Source: Halarchaeum nitratireducens
GTDB taxonomy: Archaea > Halobacteriota > Halobacteria > Halobacteriales > Halobacteriaceae
NCBI RefSeq assembly: GCF_014647155.1
Contig: NZ_BMOQ01000003.1
Coordinates: 370,512-434,511, forward strand
Direction of reading: 5' to 3'
DNA length: 64,000 bases
Made by a program: the position numbers and the translations under genes. Below, in pieces: positions 29,669-38,266 of this stretch (position 1 is the stretch's first letter; the number at the start of each line of letters is the position of its first letter). The notes under the pieces were generated by a model. It was not told the origin of the DNA. It worked only from the letters and a program-made list of their open reading frames with translations, and did no database searches.

Positions 29669-30787
29669 CTACTTCTCGATGATCCGCTCTTCGACCTGCT
29701 CGCCGAAGTGACGCCCGCCCTCCTGCGTGAAGACCTTGACGCGGTCGCCGGCCTCGACGTCGGTGATGGCGGTGCGTCCGTCCTCGGTCTCGACTTTGAT
29801 GGTCTCCGCGTTCTGGATGAGGGTGTCGATCCGATCGCCGTCGTCGGTCTCGGCGGTGAGGCGGAACATCGGGCGGCGCTCGATCTTCGCGCGCCCCACC
29901 ACGGCTTCGCGGGTGTGCCCCTCGACGTCGACGACCTGCACCTCGTCGCCGCTCTCGAGTTCGGCGAGGTATTTCGTCCCGCCGTCGGGCGTCCGGATGT
30001 AAGCGTGGACCGCGCCGGCGTTCACGCGGAAGGGACGGGAGGCGACGTACGGTGACTCCGCCGTTTCGGCGTAGACGAAGAAGAGCCCGCGGCTCATCGA
30101 TCCGACGAGCATCCCCTCGTCGCCGTCCATGAGCGTTCCCGTGTCGACGCAGACCCGATCGGCCGCGCCGGCCTCGGCTATCTCGACGACCTCCGCCCAT
30201 TCGAGGTCGAGCGTCTCGCGCTCGGCCCGATCGCGGACGCCGACGGTGCGGCGGATCTCGTCGGGGTCGTCGCTGTCGAGGAGGACGGCGTCGGCGCCGA
30301 TGTCGAGCGTCTCGAAGGCGGTGTCGGCTTCCTCGGCGGTGGTGACGCCCGCGACGAGCGTGGTCTCGTCGCCGATGCGTGCGATGAGGTTCTCGAGGGG
30401 GATGATCGTCCAGTCCTCACCGACGACGAACGTGTAGTCGGCGTCGGCGGCGGCGGCCTCGGCGAACGACTCGTACTCCGTCCCGAGGATGCGGACGTAG
30501 GCACCGGCCACCTCGTCGTTCCGGCGCAGCGTGGTGAGGTCGGCGCTCCCGGAGAAGTCGCTCGGGAGCTCGACCGTTCCGTCGTCCTCGGCCTCGCCGA
30601 TCACGTCGGCGTCCTCGCTCGTGAACGCGGCGACGTTCACCTGCCCGAGTTCGCGGACGCGCGCGACGTCCGCCTCGTCGACGAGCACCCAGTCGACGCC
30701 GGCTTCGAGACCGGCGGTGATCCGTCGCTTCCGGGCCTCCCAGTCGCCGACGGCGCCGTCGGCCTTCAGCCACACTTCGCGTGTCAT
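29669..30787 (-). CDS. 3-Dehydroquinate synthase II (archaeal shikimate pathway)
   Basis: 372-residue NAD-dependent enzyme that oxidises and cyclises 2-amino-3,7-dideoxy-D-threo-hept-6-ulosonate to 3-dehydroquinate, the archaeal replacement for bacterial AroB. VWLKADGAVGDWEARKRRIT at the start, GMLVGSMSRGLFFVYAET, RPFRVNAGAVHAYI and GGTKYLAELESGDEV match the family throughout. The ATG at 30787 is the only reasonable start. It closes the minus-strand aromatic cluster, downstream of the SDR and the enzyme that makes its substrate. Confidence 0.95.
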   Translation of the reverse strand: MTREVWLKADGAVGDWEARKRRITAGLEAGVDWVLVDEADVARVRELGQVNVAAFTSEDADVIGEAEDDGTVELPSDFSGSADLTTLRRNDEVAGAYVRILGTEYESFAEAAAADADYTFVVGEDWTIIPLENLIARIGDETTLVAGVTTAEEADTAFETLDIGADAVLLDSDDPDEIRRTVGVRDRAERETLDLEWAEVVEIAEAGAADRVCVDTGTLMDGDEGMLVGSMSRGLFFVYAETAESPYVASRPFRVNAGAVHAYIRTPDGGTKYLAELESGDEVQVVDVEGHTREAVVGRAKIERRPMFRLTAETDDGDRIDTLIQNAETIKVETEDGRTAITDVEAGDRVKVFTQEGGRHFGEQVEERIIEK

Positions 30788-30870
30788 TAGTTGCACCTCA
30801 GTACGCGACGGCTTGAACGTGGCGACTACGGCCACGCTCGGGCCGTCGCGTGGGGACGCGGCCGACGCCG

Positions 30871-31659
30871 TCAGGTCACGAGCCACCCGCCGTCGACGGT
30901 CACCGTCTCGCCCGTCACGTAGCCCGCGTCCTCGCTCGCGAGCCAGAGAAACGCGCCCGCGACGTCCGCGGGCGTGCCGGCGCGGCCGAGCGGGAGGGGC
31001 TTGAGGAGGTCGCTCTCGCGGTCGTACGAGCGCGCCTCCGCCGTCCACCCCTCGGTGATCTCCGTGCCGATGTGGCCGGGCGCGACCGCGTTCACGCGGA
31101 CGCCGTGCTCGCCGAGTTCGAGGGCGGCCCCGCGCGTCGCCATCCCCACCGCGGCCTTCGAAACGTCGTAGGCGGACTGGCCGAACTGGCTCACCTCCGC
31201 GCTGATCGAGGAGGTGTTGACGACACAGCCCGGATCGTCGCGCTCGATCATGTCGCGGCCCGCGGCCTGCGTGCCGACGAAGACCCCCTTCACGTTCACC
31301 CCGTAGAGCGCGTCGAGGTCGTCGGGGTCGATGTCGAGGAACGGCGCCTGTCGACTGATCCCCGCGTTGTTCACCATCACGTCGACGCCGCCGAACTCGT
31401 GAGCGGCGTCGACGACGCTCTCGACCTCGTCGGGATCACAGACGTCTGTCTCGACGAAGTGCGCCTCGCCCCCGTCGTCGCGGATACGCTGTGCGGTCGG
31501 CACGACGGCGTCCACGTCGTGCGGTTCCTCGTCCACGTCGGCGACGAGTACCGTCGCGCCCGCGTCGCCGAAGCGCGTGGCGACCGCGCGCCCGATGCCG
31601 GAGCTCCCGCCGGTCACGATCACCGTCTCGCCCTCGAAGTCGTAGCTGAGTCGTCCCAC
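30871..31659 (-). CDS. Short-chain dehydrogenase/reductase (FabG-like)
   Basis: 262-residue classical SDR. TGGSSGIGRAVA is the cofactor motif, VADVDEE follows the second beta strand (an Asp there favours NAD), NNAG at mid-protein, and Ser-Tyr-Lys are in NTSSISAE and SAYDVSKAA. VNAVAPGHIGTEITEGW is typical of 3-ketoacyl reductase-like members. GTG start at 31659. It is set between the two archaeal shikimate-entry genes, all on the same strand, but no SDR is required for that step, so its role there is open. Confidence 0.85.
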   Translation of the reverse strand: MGRLSYDFEGETVIVTGGSSGIGRAVATRFGDAGATVLVADVDEEPHDVDAVVPTAQRIRDDGGEAHFVETDVCDPDEVESVVDAAHEFGGVDVMVNNAGISRQAPFLDIDPDDLDALYGVNVKGVFVGTQAAGRDMIERDDPGCVVNTSSISAEVSQFGQSAYDVSKAAVGMATRGAALELGEHGVRVNAVAPGHIGTEITEGWTAEARSYDRESDLLKPLPLGRAGTPADVAGAFLWLASEDAGYVTGETVTVDGGWLVT

Positions 31660-31702
31660 GGTGACCGATCGGCGCCGCGGGGAAAAAAGGAACCGGCGGG
31701 CT

Positions 31703-32482
31703 TCAGTCGAAGTACGCGAGGGCGTCGTCCACGCTGGCGTCGTCGTGGACGACGGCGGAGACGGCGCGCGCCATCGCCTCGGGGTCGTCGTGCTGGAAGA
31801 TCGAGCGCCCCATGGAGACGCCGCGGCCGCCGGCGTCCATCGCGCCGCGGACGGCGGCGAGCGTCGCGCGATCTCCCTCGGGGCTGCCACCGGCGATGAT
31901 GACGGGCTTGGCGGTGGAGCCGACGACGTGCTCGAAGCTCTCGGTGTCGCCCGAGTAGGCGGTCTTCACGAGGTCCGCGCCGAGCTCCTCGGCGAGGCGG
32001 ACGGCGTGCCCGAGCGACTCGGGGTCGTGGCCGTCGACGCCGGGACCGCGGGCGTACGCCATGGCGAGCACGGGCAGTCCCAACCGATGGGCCTCGCTCG
32101 TCACCTCGGAGAGCGCGGTGAGCTGCTCGGGCTCGTGGTCGCTCCCGACGTTGATGTGGAACGAGACGGCGTCCGCGCCGGCGCGCACGGCGTCCTCGAC
32201 CGTGCCCGTCTGGCGCTTGTCGTTCTCGTCCGGGCCGATGACGGTCGAGCCGTTGAGGTGGACGATGTAGCCCGCGTCGTTCTTGTTCGGGTGGACGCGC
32301 TCGGCGATCCCCTTCTGCGTGAGGACGGCGTCCGCGCCGCCGCGCGTCACCGCGTCGATCGTGGTCTCGATGTCGCGCAGGCCCGCGACCGGCCCGAGCG
32401 TGACCCCGTGGTCCATCGGGACTGTGAGGTAGTTGCCGTCCGTGCCGATCCGGTCGAGGCGCGCCCGTGTACCCGTGTGCAT
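31703..32482 (-). CDS. 2-Amino-3,7-dideoxy-D-threo-hept-6-ulosonate synthase
   Basis: 259-residue class I aldolase-type barrel that condenses L-aspartate semialdehyde with a 6-deoxy-5-ketofructose phosphate, the first step of the archaeal route to 3-dehydroquinate. TVPMDHGVTLGPVAGL, the Schiff-base lysine in ADLVKTAYSGD, and VIIAGGSPEGDR with GGRGVSMGRSIFQ are family motifs. It could be confused with class I fructose-bisphosphate aldolase, but its co-location with dehydroquinate synthase II and trpCBA supports this role. Start ATG 32482. Confidence 0.92.
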   Translation of the reverse strand: MHTGTRARLDRIGTDGNYLTVPMDHGVTLGPVAGLRDIETTIDAVTRGGADAVLTQKGIAERVHPNKNDAGYIVHLNGSTVIGPDENDKRQTGTVEDAVRAGADAVSFHINVGSDHEPEQLTALSEVTSEAHRLGLPVLAMAYARGPGVDGHDPESLGHAVRLAEELGADLVKTAYSGDTESFEHVVGSTAKPVIIAGGSPEGDRATLAAVRGAMDAGGRGVSMGRSIFQHDDPEAMARAVSAVVHDDASVDDALAYFD

Positions 32483-32489
32483 CGTGTTG

Positions 32490-32505
32490 GTACGTGGTAC
32501 CGTAC
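32490..32505. promoter_or_regulatory. Palindrome upstream of the aminodideoxyheptulosonate synthase gene
   Basis: GTACG-tggtac-CGTAC is a dyad placed 8-23 bases before the ATG at 32482, in the 26-base gap after trpA. A TATA-like ACAAAGTA would then fall in the 3' end of trpA. The position, between a promoter and a leaderless start, is typical of archaeal repressor sites. Confidence 0.35.
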
Positions 32506-32508
32506 GGG

Positions 32509-33342
32509 CTACTTTGTCGTTTCCGGTTCGGGCGCTTCGCCCCGCGTGGCGTCCTCGATCCCGGCGCTCAGCTCCGCCGCCTTCTCGCGGAGGGCGTCGG
32601 CGGCCGCCTCCACGCTCTCCGCCGCGGCGATCGCGTCGACGAAGACGCTGCCGGCGACGACGCCGTCCGCGCCGCCCTCGACGATCGCCCTCGCGTGTTC
32701 GCGCTCGCTCACGCCGAAGCCGACCGCGTAGGGGAGATCCCCCTCGGGGAGGCGCTCCAGGCTCTCGTAGGTGTCCTCGGAGACGTCGGTGCGCGCGCCC
32801 GTCGTCCCCATGCGCGCCTGCACGTAGATGAACCCCGAGGCGCGTTCGAGGATGCGCTCGATGCGCTCCGGGGTGGTGGTCGGCGCGACGATGAAGATCA
32901 GCGCGACGTCGTGTGCCTCGCAGGCGGCTTCGAGCGCCGTGGACTCCTCCACGGGGAGGTCGGGAATGATGAGCCCCGAGACGCCCGCGTCCGCGGCGGC
33001 TTCGACGAACGCGTCGACCCCGTCCCCCTCGCCGTACTGCAGGAGGAGGTTGTAGTACGTCATGCAGACGATGGGGACGTCGACGTCGAGGTCGCGTACG
33101 AGGTCGAGGTAGCGCGCTGGCGTCATTCCGGCGTCGAGCGCGCGCCGGATGCCCTCCTGGATCGTCGGACCGTCCGCGATCGGCTCGCTGAACGGGAGGC
33201 CGAGCTCGATCACGTCCGCGCCGCCCTCGACGAGCGCTTCGACGTACGTTTCGGTGGCGTCGGCGCTCGGATCGCCCGCGACGACGTACGGCACGAGCGC
33301 GGGGCCGTCCGCGAACGCCGCGGTGACGTCGTCGGCGCTCAC
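32509..33342 (-). CDS. trpA: Tryptophan synthase alpha subunit
   Basis: 277-residue TIM barrel that splits indole-3-glycerol phosphate into indole and glyceraldehyde 3-phosphate. Catalytic Glu46 and Asp57 are in [19 protein letters not shown]; the phosphate-binding [10 protein letters not shown] and [12 protein letters not shown] segments are intact. The GTG start overlaps the trpB stop codon by four bases, implying coupled translation and equal subunit supply. The C-terminal tail of about 15 residues is acidic and non-conserved. Confidence 0.97.
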   Translation of the reverse strand: MSADDVTAAFADGPALVPYVVAGDPSADATETYVEALVEGGADVIELGLPFSEPIADGPTIQEGIRRALDAGMTPARYLDLVRDLDVDVPIVCMTYYNLLLQYGEGDGVDAFVEAAADAGVSGLIIPDLPVEESTALEAACEAHDVALIFIVAPTTTPERIERILERASGFIYVQARMGTTGARTDVSEDTYESLERLPEGDLPYAVGFGVSEREHARAIVEGGADGVVAGSVFVDAIAAAESVEAAADALREKAAELSAGIEDATRGEAPEPETTK

Positions 33343-34607
33343 GCGCGGAACACCTCCATGTCCGGGGCCTCCTCGAGGTCCCGCTTCTCGGACTCCTCGA
33401 TGACGGTGTCGAGGTCCTTGTCGCCGCGCCCGGAGACGTTCACGATCACGGGGCCGTCCCCCTCGTAGTGTTCGAGGTAAGCGATCGCGTGGCTCGACTC
33501 CAAGGCGGGGATGATTCCCTCCTCGCGCGAGAGCCGGTGGAACGCCGCGAGCGCCGCGTCGTCATCGACGTTCACGGGCGTCACGCGCTCCGAATCGACG
33601 AGGTGCGCGAGCTCGGGGCCCACGCCCGCGTAGTCGAGGCCGGCGGAGACCGAGTGGGACTCGACGATCTGTCCCTCCGCCGTCTGGAGGAGCTTCGTCT
33701 TCGCGCCGTGGAGCACGCCCACGGTACCGGTGCCGAGGCTCGCGGAGTTCGGCGCGTACTCCTCAGATGCCTCGACGCCGAGGCCGGACCCGCCCGCTTC
33801 GACCGCGTAGAGGGCGACGTCCTCGTCGTCGACGAACTCGTGGAACGCGCCCATCGTGTTCGAGCCGCCGCCCGCGCAGGCGACGACGGCTTCCGGGAGC
33901 CGGCCGAGCTGATCCAGCGCCTGCTCGCGGGCCTCCTCGCTGATGACGGACTGGAAGTCGCGCACCATCGTCGGGAACGGATGGGGTCCGACGACGGAGC
34001 CGATGACGTAGTGGGTGTCCTCGACCGTCGTCGCCCAGTCGCGCATCGCCTCGTTCGTCGCCTCCTTCAACGTCCCAGAACCGACGGTCACGGGGTTGAC
34101 CTCGGCGCCGTGGGTGCGCATCCGGAAGACGTTGGGACGCTGGCGGTTGATGTCCGTCCGGCCCATGTATATCTCGCAGGGCATGTCGAGGTACGCGGCG
34201 GCCATCGCCGTCGCGGTGCCGTGCTGGCCCGCGCCCGTCTCCGCGATGATCCGCTCCTTGCCCATGTACTTCGCCAGGAGGACCTGCCCGAGCGCGTTGT
34301 TCAGCTTGTGCGCGCCGCCGTGGAGGAGGTCCTCGCGCTTGAGGTAGACGTCGAGGCCGTACCGCTCGGAGAGGTTGTCCGCGCGTCCCAGCGGCGTGGG
34401 TCGCCCGCCGAAGTCGCGCAGGCGCTCGCGGAAGTCGTCCACGAAGCCGTCCTCGTTGTTCAGGACGTATCGCTCGTAGGCGTCGGTGAGTTCCTCGACC
34501 GCGGGCATCAGGACCTCGGGGACGTACTGGCCGCCGTAGCGACCGAACTTCCCCGCGCCATCGTCCGCGTTCGTGCTCGCGTCCGTGGCGGTCTCGCGTC
34601 GGCTCAT
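33339..34607 (-). CDS. trpB: Tryptophan synthase beta subunit
   Basis: 422-residue PLP enzyme joining indole and serine. The PLP lysine is Lys101 in [13 protein letters not shown]; the catalytic glutamate is in [11 protein letters not shown], and the phosphate cup GGGSNTMG and [10 protein letters not shown] follow. It is the TrpB1 type, as expected with an adjacent trpA. A 20-residue low-complexity N-terminal extension ([14 protein letters not shown]) precedes the conserved [11 protein letters not shown]. It overlaps trpC by four bases. Confidence 0.97.
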   Translation of the reverse strand: MSRRETATDASTNADDGAGKFGRYGGQYVPEVLMPAVEELTDAYERYVLNNEDGFVDDFRERLRDFGGRPTPLGRADNLSERYGLDVYLKREDLLHGGAHKLNNALGQVLLAKYMGKERIIAETGAGQHGTATAMAAAYLDMPCEIYMGRTDINRQRPNVFRMRTHGAEVNPVTVGSGTLKEATNEAMRDWATTVEDTHYVIGSVVGPHPFPTMVRDFQSVISEEAREQALDQLGRLPEAVVACAGGGSNTMGAFHEFVDDEDVALYAVEAGGSGLGVEASEEYAPNSASLGTGTVGVLHGAKTKLLQTAEGQIVESHSVSAGLDYAGVGPELAHLVDSERVTPVNVDDDAALAAFHRLSREEGIIPALESSHAIAYLEHYEGDGPVIVNVSGRGDKDLDTVIEESEKRDLEEAPDMEVFRA

Positions 34608-35371
34608 GTGGACTCCACCACCTCCGCGTTCACCAACGCTTCGGTGTTCGCGGCGACGTCGCCGTCCATGATCGCGGAGCCCACGAGGAGCGCGTCCGCG
34701 CCGGCCGCGCGCATCCGTCGGACGTCCGCGGGCGAGGTGATCCCGCTCTCCGCGATCAGCGTCACGTCGTCGGGGACCGCGGGTGCCACTTCCTCGAACG
34801 TCCCGAGGTCGACGTCGAGCTCGGCGAGATCGCGGTTGTTCACGCCGATGTATTCGGCGCCCGCGTCGAGCGCGCGCGCGACCTCCTCGCGGTCGTGGAC
34901 CTCTACGAGCACCTGAAAGCCACGCTCGCGCGCCGCGTCGTGGAGGCGTCCGAGGTCGTCGCCGACGAACCGCGCGATGAGGAGCACGACGTCGGCCTCG
35001 ACGGCGTCCAGTTGCGCCTCGCGCACCACGAAATCCTTGCGGAGGACGGGGACGTCGACGGCCGCCCGTATCCGTTCGAGGTTCGCCGTCGAGCCGCCGA
35101 AGTGCTCGGGCTCGGTGAGCACCGAGAGGGCGCTCGCGCCGCCGGCGACCATCGCCTCGGCGAGCTCGACGGGGTCGTCGCGTCGCTCGCCCTCGGTCGT
35201 CGGGCTCGTCGGTTTCACCTCCGCGATCACGGGCACCCGTCCGTCCGCCTTGGCGTCCGCGACGGCCGCTCCGAGCGAGCGCGGGTCGACCGACACCCGG
35301 CCGCCCGCGACGTCGCGCTCGCGCGCCGCGCGCAGGATCGAGCGCACCTGTGGTGCGAAATCATCGTCCAT
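34604..35371 (-). CDS. trpC: Indole-3-glycerol phosphate synthase
   Basis: 255-residue TIM barrel that closes the indole ring. [14 protein letters not shown] (catalytic Lys), [29 protein letters not shown] and IAESGI are the canonical segments in order. It is the first gene of trpC-trpB-trpA and starts at ATG 35371, directly next to phased TGTACA boxes, so it is probably leaderless. trpD, E, F and G are not in the window; they lie elsewhere, as is usual in haloarchaea. Confidence 0.96.
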   Translation of the reverse strand: MDDDFAPQVRSILRAARERDVAGGRVSVDPRSLGAAVADAKADGRVPVIAEVKPTSPTTEGERRDDPVELAEAMVAGGASALSVLTEPEHFGGSTANLERIRAAVDVPVLRKDFVVREAQLDAVEADVVLLIARFVGDDLGRLHDAARERGFQVLVEVHDREEVARALDAGAEYIGVNNRDLAELDVDLGTFEEVAPAVPDDVTLIAESGITSPADVRRMRAAGADALLVGSAIMDGDVAANTEALVNAEVVEST

Positions 35372-35374
35372 TAC

Positions 35375-35400
35375 TGTACACTAATGCACGCATCTGTACA
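35375..35400 (-). promoter_or_regulatory. Phased TGTACA boxes at the trpCBA promoter
   Basis: TGTACA occurs at 35375-35380 and 35395-35400, with a degenerate TGCACG at 35385-35390, so three hexamers start exactly 10 bases apart. They occupy about -4 to -30 relative to the trpC ATG, where a leaderless transcript would have its TATA box and start site. TGTACA is the known TRP box bound by TrpY in Methanothermobacter. Tryptophan-dependent repression is therefore a reasonable inference, although no TrpY homologue lies in the window. Confidence 0.6.
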
Positions 35401-35465
35401 AGAGCGTTTCCCTCCGATCGCCCGGACCACGAACCTTGAAGTCCGCGCTGGCCGACCGGACCCGT

Positions 35466-35921
35466 ATGGACGCCGGCATCTACGCGTTCGCCCCGACGTA
35501 CCTCGATCGCTACGTGCAACTCGGCGTCGCCGGCGACCGCATCATCGACGTCTCCTTCCCCAAGGACCCGGACGACGACGCGCGGGACGACCACCCGCTC
35601 TTCGAGCGACTGAACGCCTACTTCGAGGGCGTGGCCGACGACTTCGCCGACGTCGCCGTCGGGCTCACGATGGCGACCGACCAGCGCGCCGTCCTCGAAA
35701 CGGTGCGCCAGATCGGCTACGGCGAGCAGGTCACCGTCGAGACGCTCACCCGTATGACGGCCGGTCTCGACGCCGACGAGGAGGCCGACCGCCAGCTGGC
35801 GCGCACCGCGCTCGCGGAGAACCCCGTTCCGCTCGTCGTCCCCGATCATCGCGTTCGGGACGCCCCGAGCGGCGCGCCGCCGGAGGTCGAGCAGAAACTC
35901 CGGAGCCTCGAAGGCCTGTAA
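35466..35921 (+). CDS. MGMT-like protein with the catalytic cysteine replaced by aspartate
   Basis: 151-residue protein of the O6-alkylguanine-DNA alkyltransferase superfamily. Residues about 1-68 resemble the small N-terminal domain; AVLETVRQIGYGEQVTVETLTRMTAG and QLARTALAENPVPLVVPDHRV (about 75-130) match the DNA-binding and active-site part. Where alkyltransferases have PCHRV, this has PDHRV with Asp127, so suicide alkyl transfer is impossible. Alkyltransferase-like proteins, usually with Trp or Ala at this place, flag lesions for nucleotide excision repair, which is the best functional guess. It is divergent from trpC, just upstream of secE. ATG 35466 gives MDAGIYAF. Confidence 0.8.
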   Translation: MDAGIYAFAPTYLDRYVQLGVAGDRIIDVSFPKDPDDDARDDHPLFERLNAYFEGVADDFADVAVGLTMATDQRAVLETVRQIGYGEQVTVETLTRMTAGLDADEEADRQLARTALAENPVPLVVPDHRVRDAPSGAPPEVEQKLRSLEGL

Positions 35922-35996
35922 CCTCGCGTCGACGCCCCACCACGCTGGCGCGGACCGTTGCGGAAGATAGAAAAGGACCGACGACGAACCTCCCGT

Positions 35997-36173
35997 ATGG
36001 ACGTTCCCCTAGAGCTTTCAGCGTACACGCGGGTGCTGAAACTGGCGAGCACCCCGGAGTGGGAGGAGTTCTCCCAGATCGCCCTCATCGCCGGGGCCGG
36101 TATCCTCCTCATCGGCATCATCGGCTTCGTCATCTTCCTCGTCATGGGCTTCATCCCCGGGACGGGTGTCTGA
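35997..36173 (+). CDS. secE: Preprotein translocase subunit SecE (Sec61 gamma)
   Basis: 58-residue single-pass membrane protein that clamps SecY. The amphipathic ELSAYTRVLKLASTPEWEEFSQIA is followed by one membrane helix (LIAGAGILLIGIIGFVIFLVMGFIPG). ATG 35997 is preferred to 35958 because it matches the usual archaeal length. It is followed three bases later by spt5, a conserved archaeal pairing of secretion and transcription elongation genes. Confidence 0.95.
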   Translation: MDVPLELSAYTRVLKLASTPEWEEFSQIALIAGAGILLIGIIGFVIFLVMGFIPGTGV

Positions 36174-36176
36174 CGC

Positions 36177-36614
36177 ATGGGAGTGTTCGCCGTCAAGACG
36201 ACCGCGAGTCAGGAGCAGACGGTCGCCAGCATGATCGCCAACCGCGAGGAGAACGAGATCCACGCCGTTCTCGCGCCCGACGCGCTCACCAGCTACGTGA
36301 TGGTCGAGGCGGACAACGACGCCGTCATCTCGCGCGTCATGGAGGAGATCCCGCACGCGCGCAGCATGGTGCCCGGCGAGTCCTCGATCAGCGAGGTCGA
36401 GCACTTCCTCAGCCCGAAGCCCGACGTCGAGGGCATCGCGGAGGGGGACATCGTCGAACTCATCGCCGGCCCGTTCAAGGGCGAAAAAGCGCAGGTCCAG
36501 CGCATCGACGAGGGCAAAGATCAGGTCACCGTCGAACTCTACGAGGCGACCGTCCCCATCCCGGTCACGGTCCGGGGCGACCAGATCCGCGTGCTCGACA
36601 GCGAGGAACGCTGA
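36177..36614 (+). CDS. spt5: Transcription elongation factor Spt5 (archaeal NusG)
   Basis: 145-residue factor that binds the RNA polymerase clamp and promotes processive elongation; with FttA it also stimulates termination. The NGN domain spans residues 1-85 ([24 protein letters not shown]) and the KOW domain follows ([23 protein letters not shown], about 87-110). Length is standard for archaea. It is in an operon with secE, three bases away. Confidence 0.96.
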   Translation: MGVFAVKTTASQEQTVASMIANREENEIHAVLAPDALTSYVMVEADNDAVISRVMEEIPHARSMVPGESSISEVEHFLSPKPDVEGIAEGDIVELIAGPFKGEKAQVQRIDEGKDQVTVELYEATVPIPVTVRGDQIRVLDSEER

Positions 36615-36674
36615 GCAGAGCGGAGCGCTCCTCGGCGATACGAGCGCGGGACGAGTCGACCCGTGCGCGATTCG

Positions 36675-37781
36675 TCAGTGCTCGTGACCGGGAACGAGCG
36701 ACGGACGCGTCATCTCGCGGTCGTCGGCCTTCTGCAGCGCCGTCGAGACGTCGACGAGGTCGAACCCCGCGTCGATCAACTCCGCGTAGGGGTAGCGCTC
36801 GACGGTGCGCGAGAGGAAGTCGAGGCCCTTGCCGAGATACCACGGGTCGTAGTGCATTGTCGGCGTCACCTGGATGTTCTTGCGCGTGAGGAGCGCGGGG
36901 TCGAACTCGGTCGTGTGGCCGGGCGTGATGTTCCCGATCTCGAGGTAGCGCGCGCCGTTGCGCAGGAGGTGTGGGCCCTCCGCGAAGGCCTCGGGGACGC
37001 CCGCGACCTCGACGCCGATGTCGGCGCCGCGGCCGTCCGTGAGCTCGGCGACGCGATCCGCGCGGGCCTCGACGGTGTCGTACTCGCGGAAGTCGACGAC
37101 GTGGTCGACGCCGAAGTCGCGCGCGCGCTCGATGCGCTCTTCGACGCCCTCGACGAGGATCGTCTCCGCGCCGAACTCGTTCGCAACGGCGATGGCGTTC
37201 TGCCCGAGGCCACCGCCGCCCTGGATGACGACGGTCTCGCCGTAGGAGAGGTCCACTTCCTCGAGCCCGAAGAGCACCTGCGTGAGCGCGCAGTTCGCGG
37301 CCGCCGCGACGCCCTCGGGGATGTTCTCCGGGACCTTGTAGAAGTACTGTTCGGGGTGGACATAGTAGTGCGTCCCGAAGGTCCCGTGGAAGTGCGGGAA
37401 CTCGTCGGGGTGTTTCACCCAGTGGGAGAGGGCGTTCTCGCAGGAGCGGAACTCCCCGCGGCCGCACGCCGCGCACTTCCCGCAGGCGACGAAGTAGGTG
37501 GGCGCGACGAGGTCGCCCTCCGCGATCGGTTCGCCGTCGTAGTCGGTCGTCACGCCCTCGCCGAGGTCGCTGACGCGACAGAGGGCCTCATGACCGAGCA
37601 CCATCCGGTCGAGGAGCGGATGGGTCCCGTTCCAGATGTGCAGCTCGGAGCCACAGACGTTCGCGCGGACGACTTCGGTGACAAGCGCGCCCGGTTCGGG
37701 GTCGGGGACCGGATACTCGCGGATCTCGACCTCGCGTTCGCCTGCGAGGTACGCGAGTCGGCCCGTGGCGTTCGTCGGCAC
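36675..37781 (-). CDS. Zinc-dependent medium-chain alcohol dehydrogenase family protein
   Basis: 368-residue MDR enzyme. Catalytic zinc ligands are in VCGSELH (Cys) and LGHEALCRV (His-Glu); the structural zinc site is CGKCAACGRGEFRSC with four cysteines. The Rossmann motif is VVIQGGGGLGQNAIAVA, and ILVEGVEER after it has no Asp, suggesting some latitude for NADP. Closest in pattern to threonine/sorbitol dehydrogenase-type enzymes; the substrate is not clear. GTG start at 37781. Stand-alone gene. Confidence 0.87.
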   Translation of the reverse strand: MPTNATGRLAYLAGEREVEIREYPVPDPEPGALVTEVVRANVCGSELHIWNGTHPLLDRMVLGHEALCRVSDLGEGVTTDYDGEPIAEGDLVAPTYFVACGKCAACGRGEFRSCENALSHWVKHPDEFPHFHGTFGTHYYVHPEQYFYKVPENIPEGVAAAANCALTQVLFGLEEVDLSYGETVVIQGGGGLGQNAIAVANEFGAETILVEGVEERIERARDFGVDHVVDFREYDTVEARADRVAELTDGRGADIGVEVAGVPEAFAEGPHLLRNGARYLEIGNITPGHTTEFDPALLTRKNIQVTPTMHYDPWYLGKGLDFLSRTVERYPYAELIDAGFDLVDVSTALQKADDREMTRPSLVPGHEH

Positions 37782-37890
37782 ACCGGTATCGATACGAACG
37801 AGCGGTATAGTCCTTGCCCCGCGAACGACCCGCTTTCCACTCGCTCACGGCCGTGCCGTCCGCTGACGGCGCGGTGGCGGCTCCGTTCGG

Positions 37891-38175
37891 TTAATCCACG
37901 TAGCCGAAGGCGTTCGCCGCGAACTCGGCGTCGACGTAATCCCGACCGTGATCGGTGAGTCGGTAGTACGCGCCCGCCGCGCCGGCGTCGAGCGTCTCGA
38001 CCACGTCGCGCTCGGCGAGGGCGTCGAGGGCCGCCTCGACGTCGGTGATCGAGAGGTGTTCGTCGAGGAGCGCGTCGGCGTTCGCGGCGATTCCGGCGGG
38101 TGAGACGCCGATCGCGCCCTGCGAGAGGACGCGGAGCACGGCGTCGATGTCGTCGTCGCGCCAGTCGTCGGGCAT
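37891..38175 (-). CDS. Small winged-helix DNA-binding protein
   Basis: 94-residue protein. DIDAVLRVLSQGAIGVSPAGIAANADALLDEHLSITDVEAALDALAERDVVETL followed by GAYYRLTDHGRDYVD is a PhiH1/PadR-like winged helix with its wing. It starts at ATG 38175 (MPDDWRDDD). Haloarchaeal genomes encode many such small repressors. It is divergent from the PHP-domain gene by about 90 bases, so it may control that gene or itself. Confidence 0.78.
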   Translation of the reverse strand: MPDDWRDDDIDAVLRVLSQGAIGVSPAGIAANADALLDEHLSITDVEAALDALAERDVVETLDAGAAGAYYRLTDHGRDYVDAEFAANAFGYVD

Positions 38176-38266
38176 GATCGGTAGCGTCTCGCGGCGCGTA
38201 GAAAAAGCGTCCGGCCGGGCGCGCGAAAGTGTAACGCTAAAAGCCTCGCCCCGCGTACGCCGTCGC

